Shown here in pieces: positions 19,539 through 28,259 of a DNA stretch of 64,000 bases. The DNA comes from Archangium gephyra (GTDB lineage: Bacteria; Myxococcota; Myxococcia; Myxococcales; Myxococcaceae): NCBI RefSeq assembly GCF_001027285.1, contig NZ_CP011509.1:3728501-3792500 (forward strand), written 5' to 3'. Below the pieces are notes generated by a model that saw nothing but the letters and a program-made list of their open reading frames with translations, ran no database searches and was not told the DNA's origin. Position 1 is the first letter of the stretch; each line of letters opens with the position of its first letter. The translations under genes were made by a program, and so were the position numbers.

Positions 19539-21671
19539 TCAGGTCCGCTGTGGGAGAGGTCTCCCGCGGAACGTGCCCGCTGTCCTGGCGATCAGGTGGA
19601 GGGTGTCGTCCACGCGCGCGAGCCAGTGCAGCAGGATGGGGGGGCTCGCCGGACCTCGCCGGACGGTCTCTTCTCCGGCGAGTGATTTCCGGGCCTTCTC
19701 GAGCAGCGGGGACGCGGGCTCGAGGGTGGGTGCCTCCTTCTTCTCCAAGGCCCGCTCGAGCGCTCGCGCATTGCTCGCGAGTCTGGCCCCGGCCTCGCGG
19801 ATCAACTCGCGCGTCTCCCCGTTCACCTGCAGCACGCCCTTCCCCAGCGCGAGGTGCCGGACGAAGAGGACGAGCTCGGACACCGCGTGCACCGTGCGCG
19901 CCGTACGCGGAGCGAATCGCACGAGCCGTCCATTGAGGGGCCGCGCCGCCGTTCTCAGGTCGCGCAGGCGTGCATCCAGGGTGCGCGCCGTGTTGATCAG
20001 CCGATCCGGGTCCGAGTCCTTCGAGCGGTTCACCACCGCCTCCTCCAGGTAGTCGCACACCGCGGCCAGCACCTGCCGGGCAGTCGCGTGGATGTGCACC
20101 GTCGTCCCCTCTGGCAGGAGGATGATGGCGATGAGCACGCCGAGGCCGGCGCCGATCACTGTCTCCTCGATGCGCAGGTAGAGGAGCCCGGGCGAGAAGA
20201 GACCGAGCAGGCTGTAGAGGATGCAGATCAGCGTGGTGAACCAGAAGACCATCCACGCATACGAAATCTGTATCAGATAGAAGCCGAAGAAGACGCACAC
20301 GAAGACGCCCGCGAGCTCGAGGGTGCGGTGGCCGCTGACGAGTCCCGCGAGCAGCAGCCCGGCGACGACTCCCAGCACGGTACCGAGCACCCGGGCCCAG
20401 GCGCGTTGCAGCGTGTCGCCCAGGGTTCTCGTCCGCGTGAAGATGACGAACGTGGTGATGACGGCCCAGTACCAGCGATCGGCGGAGAGGGCATGGCCCA
20501 CCACCATCGCCAGCACGCTCGCCACGGTGACCTGGATGGCCTGGCGCGTCGCCGGATGAAGGCCGGTCTTCGCGGGCCTCTCCGGTGGACGCGCACCCGC
20601 GGGGGCAGCGGCCGCCTGCCCTGGGACGAGCCGGGGAACCTCGTGGGGCAGCTGGGCGGCGGCCTCCACCAGGTCCGAGATGGAGTTGCTCAGGCGCCGC
20701 GCGTCCGCACGGCCCGGCGCGTCTTCAGGCATGTCCGACACCGAGCTCCGCACGTGCTCGAGGTGCTCTTGCATCAGCCGCCGGGCGGCCGGGTCTCCAT
20801 TCCGGACGAAGGTGCGTGCGGCGGCCAGGGCCTGCCGGATCTCCCGGCGTGCCTCCGGCGCCAGCGCACCGGACTCCACCACCTGCTGGACGGCGCCAAT
20901 CACCCGGCTGACCGCGAGCTCCAGGTCGAAGATCCTCAGCCGCAGGGCCGGCTGGCACCGGGTGAGCAACTCCTCCACCGCGAGCGCGGAATCATTCAGG
21001 CGATCCTGCTCCCGGTGGAGGCGGCGCTGGAGGGAGCGGGTCATCCGCGGGCGCTCGGGGACGTCCCGGAGCTCCCACAACACGATGGCGACCGTCTTCC
21101 GGAAGGTGCGAAGGAAGCGGTGGAGCTCCCTGCTGGGGCGGTCGGGGATGAGCACGAAGCGCACCCCGTAGGCGATACCGAGCGCCAGGAGGGCCGCGCC
21201 AGCGAGGGCGGGCAGTTGCGCCACCTGCGCGTGGAAGAAGAGCGCGTTGAAGAAGGCGAAGAAGCCAATCATCCCGAGCGCGAGCCCTCGGGGTCCGAAC
21301 CGCCGCGCATAGGTGGCGAGGAAGATCGTCACCGCGAAGGCCGCCGCGCCGAGCAGGGGGATGCGCGAGGTGAGTGTCCCCAGCACGAGCGAGGCCGTGG
21401 CCGGTAGCGCCATGAGGAGGGTCGTGCGCCGCTGCGAACGGGGATCCGGCTCGGTCGCGAGCTGCGAGCCCATCATCCCCATCATGGTCCCCACCATGGT
21501 GACGGTGGGCGGCTCGCCCAGCCAGCGGGCGAGCTGGGAGATGATGAGGGCCGCGAGGCCAGCGCCCAGGACGGCGCGTGCCCCCTGCCGCAACCGCCCG
21601 AGCGCCGGGTCGGACGTCACGAAGAGGTCCCACAGGTGGGCGGGATGAAGAAGGCGCTTCAGATCTCGCAA
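19539..21671 (-). CDS. FUSC family membrane protein (YccS/aromatic acid exporter-like)
   Basis: 710 aa. There are two blocks of about five to six transmembrane helices (residues about 30-175 and 370-500), each followed by a cytosolic helical domain, the usual FUSC arrangement. The second block includes LSADRWYWAVITTFVIFTRT, matching the FUSC signature. Related proteins (AaeB, YccS) export aromatic acids or are of unknown role. The start is TTG at 21671 with GAGAGGA seven bases upstream; no ATG precedes the first membrane segment. The gene lies 92 bases downstream of hemA on the same strand. Confidence 0.82.
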   Translation of the reverse strand: MRDLKRLLHPAHLWDLFVTSDPALGRLRQGARAVLGAGLAALIISQLARWLGEPPTVTMVGTMMGMMGSQLATEPDPRSQRRTTLLMALPATASLVLGTLTSRIPLLGAAAFAVTIFLATYARRFGPRGLALGMIGFFAFFNALFFHAQVAQLPALAGAALLALGIAYGVRFVLIPDRPSRELHRFLRTFRKTVAIVLWELRDVPERPRMTRSLQRRLHREQDRLNDSALAVEELLTRCQPALRLRIFDLELAVSRVIGAVQQVVESGALAPEARREIRQALAAARTFVRNGDPAARRLMQEHLEHVRSSVSDMPEDAPGRADARRLSNSISDLVEAAAQLPHEVPRLVPGQAAAAPAGARPPERPAKTGLHPATRQAIQVTVASVLAMVVGHALSADRWYWAVITTFVIFTRTRTLGDTLQRAWARVLGTVLGVVAGLLLAGLVSGHRTLELAGVFVCVFFGFYLIQISYAWMVFWFTTLICILYSLLGLFSPGLLYLRIEETVIGAGLGVLIAIILLPEGTTVHIHATARQVLAAVCDYLEEAVVNRSKDSDPDRLINTARTLDARLRDLRTAARPLNGRLVRFAPRTARTVHAVSELVLFVRHLALGKGVLQVNGETRELIREAGARLASNARALERALEKKEAPTLEPASPLLEKARKSLAGEETVRRGPASPPILLHWLARVDDTLHLIARTAGTFRGRPLPQRT

Positions 21672-21763
21672 GCCAGTCCTCTCTTCTGGAAGAGCTTGCG
21701 GATGGCGGCGCGAACCTGCTTGCCCGGATTCCCGGACGGCTGGAGGGGGAACGGCCGGCGGCG

Positions 21764-23062
21764 TCAGCCGTGGAGGCCGAACAACTCCGCGGTGACATGG
21801 GCCAGCAGCACATCCTCCTGCTCGGTGCCCACCGCTCGCAGGCGCGCCGTGGGCTCGTGCAGCAGCTTGTTGATGATGGCGCGCGCCATGGCCTCCACGC
21901 TCTTGCGCTGCTTGTCGGAGAGCGAGTCGCCGAGCGAGGAGAGGGTGCGCTCCACCTCGGCGCGGGCGATGGTGTCGGCGTGCTGGCGCAGCTTCGAGAG
22001 GACGGGCACTCCGTCACGCACGGCCCGCTCGCGCATGAAGCGGGCCACTTCCTCGCCCACCAGCGCCTCCGCCTTCCGTGCCTCCTCGGCCCGGGCCGCC
22101 GCGTTCTCCAGGACGAAGCGCTGGATGTCGTCCACGTCCAGCACGCGCACCCGCTTCATCGAGCCCACCTCGGGCGCGATGTCGCGCGGCACGGCCAGGT
22201 CCACCATGACGAGGGGCCGCTGACGCGTCGCGAGCGCCGGCGCTACGTTCTCCCGGTTGAAGAGCGGCACCGGCGAGGACGTACCACTCACCACCACGTC
22301 CGCGGAGGCCAGCAGGGTGAACAGCTCCTCGAGGGGACGCGCGGTGCCGCCCACCTCGGCGGCCAGGGACTCGGCGCGCGCGAGCGTGCGGTTCACCACC
22401 ACCAGGCGCCCCACGCCCGCCCGCTTGAGGTGCCTCGCGGCCAGCGCCGACATCTCGCCCGCGCCCACCACCAGCACCGTCCGCTCCGCGAGCCCGTCCC
22501 AGGCCTTGCTGGCGAGCGCCACGGCCGCGCTGGCCATGGACGTGGCCGCCATGCCGATGGCCGTCTCCGTGCGCACCCGCTTGGCGCACCGGAAGGCCGC
22601 CGCGAACATGCGCGACAGCTCGCCGTGCACCGTGCCCGCCGCCTGGCTGTGCTCGAGCGCGTCCTTCACCTGGCCCAGCACCTGCGCCTCGCCCAGCACC
22701 ATGGAGTCCAGACTGGAGGCCACCCGGAAGAGGTGCGTGAGCGCGGCCTCCCCCTGGTGCTCGTAGAGATGATCGAGCACCTCCGGGCCTCCCAGCCGGC
22801 GCAGCTCCTCCCGGGCCTGCTGACGGGCGCGGGCCACGTCCGGCGAGGCCAGGTACAGCTCCACCCGGTTGCAGGTGGAGATGAGCAGGGCCTCGGCCGG
22901 GGCCTGCCCCAGCCGCCGCAGCAATTCCACCTGCTGCTCCCCGGGCAGTGCCAGCCGCTCGCGGACCGTCAGCGGCGCCGTCCGGTAGGACAGCCCGATG
23001 CACAGCAACTCCACCGTCTTCGACGTCCTCGACGAGGAATGGCCTGGTTCGCGTACGTTCAT
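21764..23062 (-). CDS. hemA: Glutamyl-tRNA reductase
   Basis: 432 aa. Reduces Glu-tRNA to glutamate-1-semialdehyde, the first step of C5 tetrapyrrole synthesis. The catalytic Cys is in LLISTCNRVELYL, and the VRERLALP, SSLDSMVLGEAQVLGQVKDA and AAAFRCAKRVRTET segments are diagnostic. The NADPH domain motif is VLVVGAGEMSALAARHL, and the C-terminal dimerisation helices are present. ATG at 23062 follows GGAG; the longer frame reads through the upstream terminator. A strong terminator lies 28 bases upstream, so hemA needs a promoter in the short remaining gap or depends on readthrough. The upstream neighbour is a heme peroxidase. Confidence 0.96.
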   Translation of the reverse strand: MNVREPGHSSSRTSKTVELLCIGLSYRTAPLTVRERLALPGEQQVELLRRLGQAPAEALLISTCNRVELYLASPDVARARQQAREELRRLGGPEVLDHLYEHQGEAALTHLFRVASSLDSMVLGEAQVLGQVKDALEHSQAAGTVHGELSRMFAAAFRCAKRVRTETAIGMAATSMASAAVALASKAWDGLAERTVLVVGAGEMSALAARHLKRAGVGRLVVVNRTLARAESLAAEVGGTARPLEELFTLLASADVVVSGTSSPVPLFNRENVAPALATRQRPLVMVDLAVPRDIAPEVGSMKRVRVLDVDDIQRFVLENAAARAEEARKAEALVGEEVARFMRERAVRDGVPVLSKLRQHADTIARAEVERTLSSLGDSLSDKQRKSVEAMARAIINKLLHEPTARLRAVGTEQEDVLLAHVTAELFGLHG

Positions 23063-23089
23063 GGTCCGTATTGCTCCGGGTGGATGCTG

Positions 23090-23128
23090 AAGAAAAAGAG
23101 GGGGCCCTCTTGGTGAATGAGGGCCCCC
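23090..23128 (-). terminator. Rho-independent terminator of the heme peroxidase gene
   Basis: Perfect 10-bp stem GGGGGCCCTC (23100-23109) / GAGGGCCCCC (23119-23128) with a nine-base loop. On the minus strand it is followed by TCTTTTTCT (23099-23091). It lies ten bases after the peroxidase stop and just before hemA. Confidence 0.9.
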
Positions 23129-23138
23129 GTTCACGGTG

Positions 23139-24629
23139 TTACGGCGTCGGCGCGGGTGCCGGCACGGGCGCCACCGGGAAGCCAGCGAACTTCAGCAGGT
23201 CGGCAATGAGGAACTTGCCCTCGGAGTTGGCCAGCTCCGGCTTCCAGTTCGGGTTGGCGTTGAGGAACGAGAACCGGTCGCCTCGGAGCACGCCGACGAA
23301 GACCTCGGCCACGATGCGCGCGCCCACCGCTCCGAGCCGCACGCCCTTGTTGCCCTCCTCCACCTCCGACTCCTTGAGGATGTAGTACCAGGGCGGAGTG
23401 GAGGTCTCGAACCCGACTCCGAGCTGCTTCAGCTCATCGAACCTCCGCGGCTTGATGCCCAGGCGCTTCGCCATGGCCTGGCCCGAGGGGAGCCGGAGGG
23501 CCAGGCTCCGCAGCAGGTTGCGCTGAGCGAGCGACTGGGGATTGGTGATGACCCCCACGTTGGCTCCACCCACCTGGCCAGGCGCCCCGGGGATCAGGTT
23601 GAAGAGCCGGGTGGACAGCCGGGAGTCGATGAGCTTGCTGATGTTGCGCCTGGCGGGGTCACCTCCGAGTCCCTCGAAGAATCGCGACCAGTCCACGAAC
23701 CGCCGGAGGGCACGCTTGCCCCCGCGCAGATCGTTCGGGTCCGCCGCGGTCGGGTCCAGGGTCGAGTCGAAGATGGGCGCGCCGAAGCCGTCGTTGAGCC
23801 CGTAGGCGGGACGCACCTGGCTGTGCCCGAAGCGGTAGGCGGCCACCGCGAACTCCACCGGGATGAAGGGCTCGTTCCTCCACCGGAAGATCCGCTCCCG
23901 CGGGCGGTCGTCCAGCACGTCATCCAACACCTGCTGCCCGACGATCTTCGGGAGGAAGTCATGGAGGATGATCCACTGGTAGTGCCAGCGCACCATCCGC
24001 TGGGCCTTCTCGAAGACCTGCGGGTCGTTGGGGCTCTTCTTGCGCAGGTGATCGACGACGGCGTTGTGGAACTTGAGGATGGCCACGTGGAACTGCGAGA
24101 CGATGGTGTTCTCGTCGTTGCGGGGATCCCCGATGAGCGCGGTGTTCTGGCTGTTGCGCGGCATGTCGTCGTTGGAGCCGGGACCGCCGAGCTTCTCGAT
24201 GAGGAACTTCGCCGGATCATTGACGTCATAGAGGTGGCGCGAGGCCCGGGGACCGGAGCCGTACACGTTGTCCAACTCGAACGCCGGCGTGCGGAAGTTC
24301 TCGATGGCCTCCGGGTCGTTCTGCCGCTCCAGGATGGAAGTCGGATCGAACGTCAGATCGTGGTCGACGAACTGCCCGAAGAACGTGAAACCCGCGACGA
24401 TGGCATCATTGTTGGGATTGCTGGCCAGGGGATCCGGCGGCTGGACCGCGGTGTCCCGGGCGTCCATCAATCCCCCGAGCTTGCCGAGCTCGAAGAGCGC
24501 CTCGCGGACCTTGGCATTGTCGTCGGCGAAGACCGGCAGGCCCGGAAAGAGCCGGCCGAAGCGGCCGCGGTCGTGAAACTGCGACTCGGGAGGGTTGTGG
24601 CCTCGAATTTGGGTTTCACCGTGCAACAT
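23139..24629 (-). CDS. Animal-type heme peroxidase
   Basis: 496 aa. FTFFGQFVDHDLTFD carries the distal-His motif of the peroxidase-cyclooxygenase superfamily. It is followed by RTPAFELDNVYGSGP (calcium-site-like region), FHVAILKFHNAVVDHLR and the RWHYQWIILHDFLPKIVG helix with the proximal His. No signal peptide is visible, so it is either cytosolic or exported by an unconventional route. Bacterial members are poorly characterised. It ends with a strong terminator and sits directly upstream of hemA. Substrate is unknown. Confidence 0.9.
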   Translation of the reverse strand: MLHGETQIRGHNPPESQFHDRGRFGRLFPGLPVFADDNAKVREALFELGKLGGLMDARDTAVQPPDPLASNPNNDAIVAGFTFFGQFVDHDLTFDPTSILERQNDPEAIENFRTPAFELDNVYGSGPRASRHLYDVNDPAKFLIEKLGGPGSNDDMPRNSQNTALIGDPRNDENTIVSQFHVAILKFHNAVVDHLRKKSPNDPQVFEKAQRMVRWHYQWIILHDFLPKIVGQQVLDDVLDDRPRERIFRWRNEPFIPVEFAVAAYRFGHSQVRPAYGLNDGFGAPIFDSTLDPTAADPNDLRGGKRALRRFVDWSRFFEGLGGDPARRNISKLIDSRLSTRLFNLIPGAPGQVGGANVGVITNPQSLAQRNLLRSLALRLPSGQAMAKRLGIKPRRFDELKQLGVGFETSTPPWYYILKESEVEEGNKGVRLGAVGARIVAEVFVGVLRGDRFSFLNANPNWKPELANSEGKFLIADLLKFAGFPVAPVPAPAPTP

Positions 24630-24799
24630 CGTGTCTGCTCCTGACGACGGGACGCCGGGTACTGTTCAGGAGGTCACGTGAGGGCGTTCCGGTCATTGAG
24701 GTTCCGCCTCCTGCCTCGGGATAGAGAAAAGGGGAACGTGATGTGACGGGCCGTGCGGGATGCCCCAAGGTCGGAGTCTTCTGGCGCCTGCCCGACTGC

Positions 24800-26341
24800 T
24801 CAGCGGGCGCTCCAGCAGCGGCCGTGGGACTCCAGGAGGTGGTTCGCGGCGGCCGGGCCCCACGAGCCCGCGGCATAGGGGGCGAGCGGCAGTTCGTCGT
24901 GTGCCGAACCCCAGGCCTCCAGCAGGGGCATGACGAGCTCCCAGCCGCGCTCGACCAGGTCGTTGCGCACGAAGTGGGTGGAGATACCCAGCATGCAGTC
25001 CAGCAGCAGCCGCTCGTAGGCCTCGGCCAGCCGGGTGCCGAAGGTGGCCCCGTAGCGGAAGTCCAGGGCCACGTCATGGTGGTGCACCGCGCGCCCCGGT
25101 GCCTTCGTGGCGAAGCGCAGGGCGATGCCCTCGTCTGGCTGGATGCGCAGGTGGAGCTGGTTGGGCGTGCCCCGCGCCAGCGGCCCGTCCTTGAACTGGA
25201 CCACCACCTCCGTCAGCCTCTTCTCCATCCGCTTGCCCGAGCGCACGTAGAAGGGCACGCCGGCCCAGCGTGGGTTGTCGAAGCGCATCGTCAGCATCGC
25301 GAAGGTCTCGGTGCGCGAGTGGGGCGAGACGCCGGGCTCCTGCCGGTAGCCGGGCACGGGCTGGCCCGAGATGAACCCCGGGCCATACTGCCCACGCACG
25401 CACTCGGTACGGATGCGCTCGGGCGTGAAGGCGCGCGCCGAGGCCATCACCTCCCGCTTCGCCTCGTGCACGGCCTCGGGGGACAGGCTCGACGGCGGCT
25501 CCATGGCCAGCAGCGAGAGCACCTGCAGCAGGTGGTTCTGCAGCATGTCGCGCACCACGCCCGCCTTCTCGTAGTACCCGCCGCGCCCCTCCACGCCCAC
25601 CGTCTCGGCGCTGGTGATCTGCACGTGGTCGATGTGCCCGCGGTCCCACAGCGGCTCGAAGATGCGGTTGGCGAAGCGCAGCACCAGCAGGTTCTGCACC
25701 ATCTCCTTCCCCAGGTAATGATCCATCCGGTAGACGTTCGACTCGTCGAGGTAGCGGTGGATGCCCTGGTTGAGGGAGCGCGCCGTCTCCAGGTCCGTTC
25801 CGAAGGGCTTCTCCACGACGAGCCGCACCCAGGACGGCGCGTGGGCGTGCGTGAGCCCCGTCTCGCCCAGGTGGTGCACGGCCTGGGCGTGGAGCGTGGG
25901 CGCGAGCGACAGATAGAAGATGCGGTTGCCGCGCGTGCCGTGGTGACGGTCCACCTGCTCGAGCACCTGGCCCAGGTGCCGGTAGTCCTCGGCGCTGGAG
26001 ATGTCCATGGGCACGTAGTGGAGCCGGCGGGAGAAGGCGCGCCAGGCGGTGTCGTCCACGTGGCCGGCCTCGGAGGAGTGCTCGAGGGCCTCGCGCATGC
26101 TGGCGCGGAACTGCTCGGTGCTCATGGGTTGGAGGGCCGCGCCGATGATGGTGGACTCCGGGGGCAGGTAGCCCTCCAGGGCCAGCCGGTAGAGCGCGGG
26201 CAGGAGCTTGCGCCGCGCCAGGTCTCCAGACGCGCCGAAGAGCACGAAGGCGCACGGCTCGGCCCGCATGGAGGTATCGAGTGAGGCATCGAGCGTGTGC
26301 AGGGGTTCTTCCAGCTGAATGGCCGCGGTCTGCATGGGCAT
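24800..26341 (-). CDS. zwf: Glucose-6-phosphate 1-dehydrogenase
   Basis: 513 aa. Oxidises glucose-6-phosphate to 6-phosphogluconolactone with reduction of NADP. LFGASGDLARRKLLPAL is the coenzyme site, RMDHYLGKEMVQNLL the active site with catalytic His, and VEKPFGTDLETA the conserved Lys motif. Length is normal. ATG at 26341 has TGGAGCC just upstream; a second ATG two codons later and a GTG at 26356 are alternatives. A 13-bp inverted repeat lies 77 bases upstream. There is no gnd or pgl gene beside it. Confidence 0.96.
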   Translation of the reverse strand: MPMQTAAIQLEEPLHTLDASLDTSMRAEPCAFVLFGASGDLARRKLLPALYRLALEGYLPPESTIIGAALQPMSTEQFRASMREALEHSSEAGHVDDTAWRAFSRRLHYVPMDISSAEDYRHLGQVLEQVDRHHGTRGNRIFYLSLAPTLHAQAVHHLGETGLTHAHAPSWVRLVVEKPFGTDLETARSLNQGIHRYLDESNVYRMDHYLGKEMVQNLLVLRFANRIFEPLWDRGHIDHVQITSAETVGVEGRGGYYEKAGVVRDMLQNHLLQVLSLLAMEPPSSLSPEAVHEAKREVMASARAFTPERIRTECVRGQYGPGFISGQPVPGYRQEPGVSPHSRTETFAMLTMRFDNPRWAGVPFYVRSGKRMEKRLTEVVVQFKDGPLARGTPNQLHLRIQPDEGIALRFATKAPGRAVHHHDVALDFRYGATFGTRLAEAYERLLLDCMLGISTHFVRNDLVERGWELVMPLLEAWGSAHDELPLAPYAAGSWGPAAANHLLESHGRCWSAR

Positions 26342-26417
26342 GGCTCCAGGACGCACCCCGGTGGGGGCGCTCGCGAGAAGAGGGGGTGGGGCGAGGGAGC
26401 CCGCCGGGGCCGCACGG

Positions 26418-26450
26418 GAGCAACTGGTCCAACAGTCGGACCAGTTGCTC
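26418..26450. other. Perfect 13-bp inverted repeat between zwf and the upstream gene
   Basis: GAGCAACTGGTCC (26418-26430) and GGACCAGTTGCTC (26438-26450) surround a seven-base loop. On the minus strand it follows the stop of the 26503 gene by about 52 bases and precedes the zwf ATG by 77. No T-tract follows, so it may be a rho-independent-like end or an operator for zwf. Confidence 0.6.
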
Positions 26451-26502
26451 GCGACCGCGCCCGGAGGACGCCTCGGGTCTTCAGGGGAGGGTGGGGTGCC
26501 GC

Positions 26503-28062
26503 TCAGACGGTGGCGGCTTGGGGCTGGGACTCGAGGCCCTGGAGGACCGAGTCCACCTGCTGGCGGGAGAGCGCCTCGTAGAGCTCCACGCGGAGCTCTT
26601 CCTGCCGGTCATCGAGGCGGCGCTGCGAGTGCAACCAGTCGAGCCGGGCGAGGAGGGCGGCGGCGCGTCCCAGGGGGCTGCGCGCGGCCTCGTCGCGGAT
26701 GGCGAGGATGCGCGAGATGTTCTCCGGCTGGAAGGGCCCGTGGAAGCCGGTCTGCGAGTCCATGTACCGGAGGATTTGCGCGCCGCCGATGCCCACGCCG
26801 TCCACGCCGGTGTAGACGGCCAGGGGGATGTGGGGGAAGCGGAAGCCGGCGGAGAAGTAGGTGCGCAGTCCGCGCTCGTGGGCGCGGTGGACGAGCTCGA
26901 GCGCCTCGGCGTGGGTGAGCTGCTCCATCATCGGGAGGCTGGGGTAGGTGTCCGCCGCGCCGTCCCAGGTGACCTTGTCGAAGCCGCCCGCCTTGACGAG
27001 CTCGATGCCCAGCAGGCCAATCTCCTTGCGGTCCACCACGATGCGCGAGCGGCCGTCGCGGTCATCCACCAGGGGCGTGTTGAGGTTGAAGGCGGCGGAC
27101 AGCAGTTGGGTGCGCGAGTCACGCAGGATGTTGCTGCGCAGGCAGCGCATGAACTCGATGATCTGCGAGGCCGTCATGCGATCCATGGCGACCTTGCACT
27201 CGGACACCCCCATCTGGAACATGGCGGTGCAGGTGCCGGACATGGTCTGCACGGTCTTCCATAGGTCCAGGTGGAACTTGCCGCTGTCGAACATGGGCCG
27301 GCCGATGAAGCTGGTCACCGGCGCGCGCCCGGACACGTGCAGCCGCACCTTGGCCACGTTGAGGATGCGGGGAATGCGATAGGACTCCACGGACTCGCGA
27401 TCCTGGTGTCCGCGCTCCAGGTGCTCCACGTGGACGAGCACACCGCGCAGCCAGTCCTCGCGGGTGGTGGTGCCGGCGAGGTGGCCCTCGCCCGGGTCGG
27501 TGACGGACATGTACGTCTGCGTGTCGCCGAAGCCGGGGATGGGCAGGGGCTTGTAGGGCAGCTGCAGGCGGGCGCCGTTGGCGAGTGCCTCGTGGGCCAT
27601 GTGGATGGCCAGCTTCTCGCGGCGGGTGGGCTTGCGGCGCTCGCGGCGCAGGTCGTCGATGAGGAGGGAGACCTCTTCCAGCTGGGTGGGGTGCTGCGCG
27701 TCGGTGCGCAGTCCATCCGCGTCCTCGACCGCCACGTCGCCCAGCCACTGCTCCGAGGCATCCATCACCGCGTCGTACATCTCCAGCAGGCTCGCGTCCG
27801 GCATGCGCCGCAGCAGGGTGCGCATGGACTCGGCGAAGTCACGCAGCTGGCCGTGCTCGGCGACGAGCTTCTCCAGCTCCCCTTCCACCTGGCCCATCAG
27901 CTCCTGGAGCGTCTGGGGCCGGAAGACGGAGATGGGCTCGCGCTTGCGGAACTTGCCCGTGCTGGAGCGGATGGCTTGCGTCCTCATTCCATCGATCAGC
28001 GACACCATCTGCCCGAGGATCAGTCGGCGAGCCTCATCCTCGTTCCACCTCATCACACTCAT
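26503..28062 (-). CDS. Conserved protein of unknown function with barrel-like C-terminal region
   Basis: 519 aa, no signal or membrane helix. I do not recognise a family. The N-terminal 150 residues are helical (RWNEDEARRLILGQMVSLID). The middle contains a Gly-rich segment around FGDTQTYMSVTDPGEGHLAG. The C-terminal part (about 330-470) alternates short strands and helices with VVDRKEIGLLGIELVKAGGF, GLRTYFSAGFRFPHIPLAVY and TGVDGVGIGGAQIL, which suggests a TIM-barrel-like phosphate-binding fold. The ATG at 28062 has GGAG eight bases upstream; another ATG three codons in is possible. It lies directly upstream of zwf on the same strand, so it may belong to central metabolism. Function is unknown. 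Confidence 0.7.
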   Translation of the reverse strand: MSVMRWNEDEARRLILGQMVSLIDGMRTQAIRSSTGKFRKREPISVFRPQTLQELMGQVEGELEKLVAEHGQLRDFAESMRTLLRRMPDASLLEMYDAVMDASEQWLGDVAVEDADGLRTDAQHPTQLEEVSLLIDDLRRERRKPTRREKLAIHMAHEALANGARLQLPYKPLPIPGFGDTQTYMSVTDPGEGHLAGTTTREDWLRGVLVHVEHLERGHQDRESVESYRIPRILNVAKVRLHVSGRAPVTSFIGRPMFDSGKFHLDLWKTVQTMSGTCTAMFQMGVSECKVAMDRMTASQIIEFMRCLRSNILRDSRTQLLSAAFNLNTPLVDDRDGRSRIVVDRKEIGLLGIELVKAGGFDKVTWDGAADTYPSLPMMEQLTHAEALELVHRAHERGLRTYFSAGFRFPHIPLAVYTGVDGVGIGGAQILRYMDSQTGFHGPFQPENISRILAIRDEAARSPLGRAAALLARLDWLHSQRRLDDRQEELRVELYEALSRQQVDSVLQGLESQPQAATV

Positions 28063-28259
28063 TCGGATGCTCCAGCTATGGGGGTTGATGGGGAGCCGGC
28101 GCACGGTGTGTGCACTTCAGGCCACCCGTTTCGTATGGAGTTTCCGTGGTGGGATTTGTGAGCGCGGCGACATAACGCGAAACCGTGTTTCAGGTATGGC
28201 GCCGCCGCAGCTCGATCCGGCACCAGCCGTGCGGCCGCGCCGGGAGGTGCTGGAAGGAA

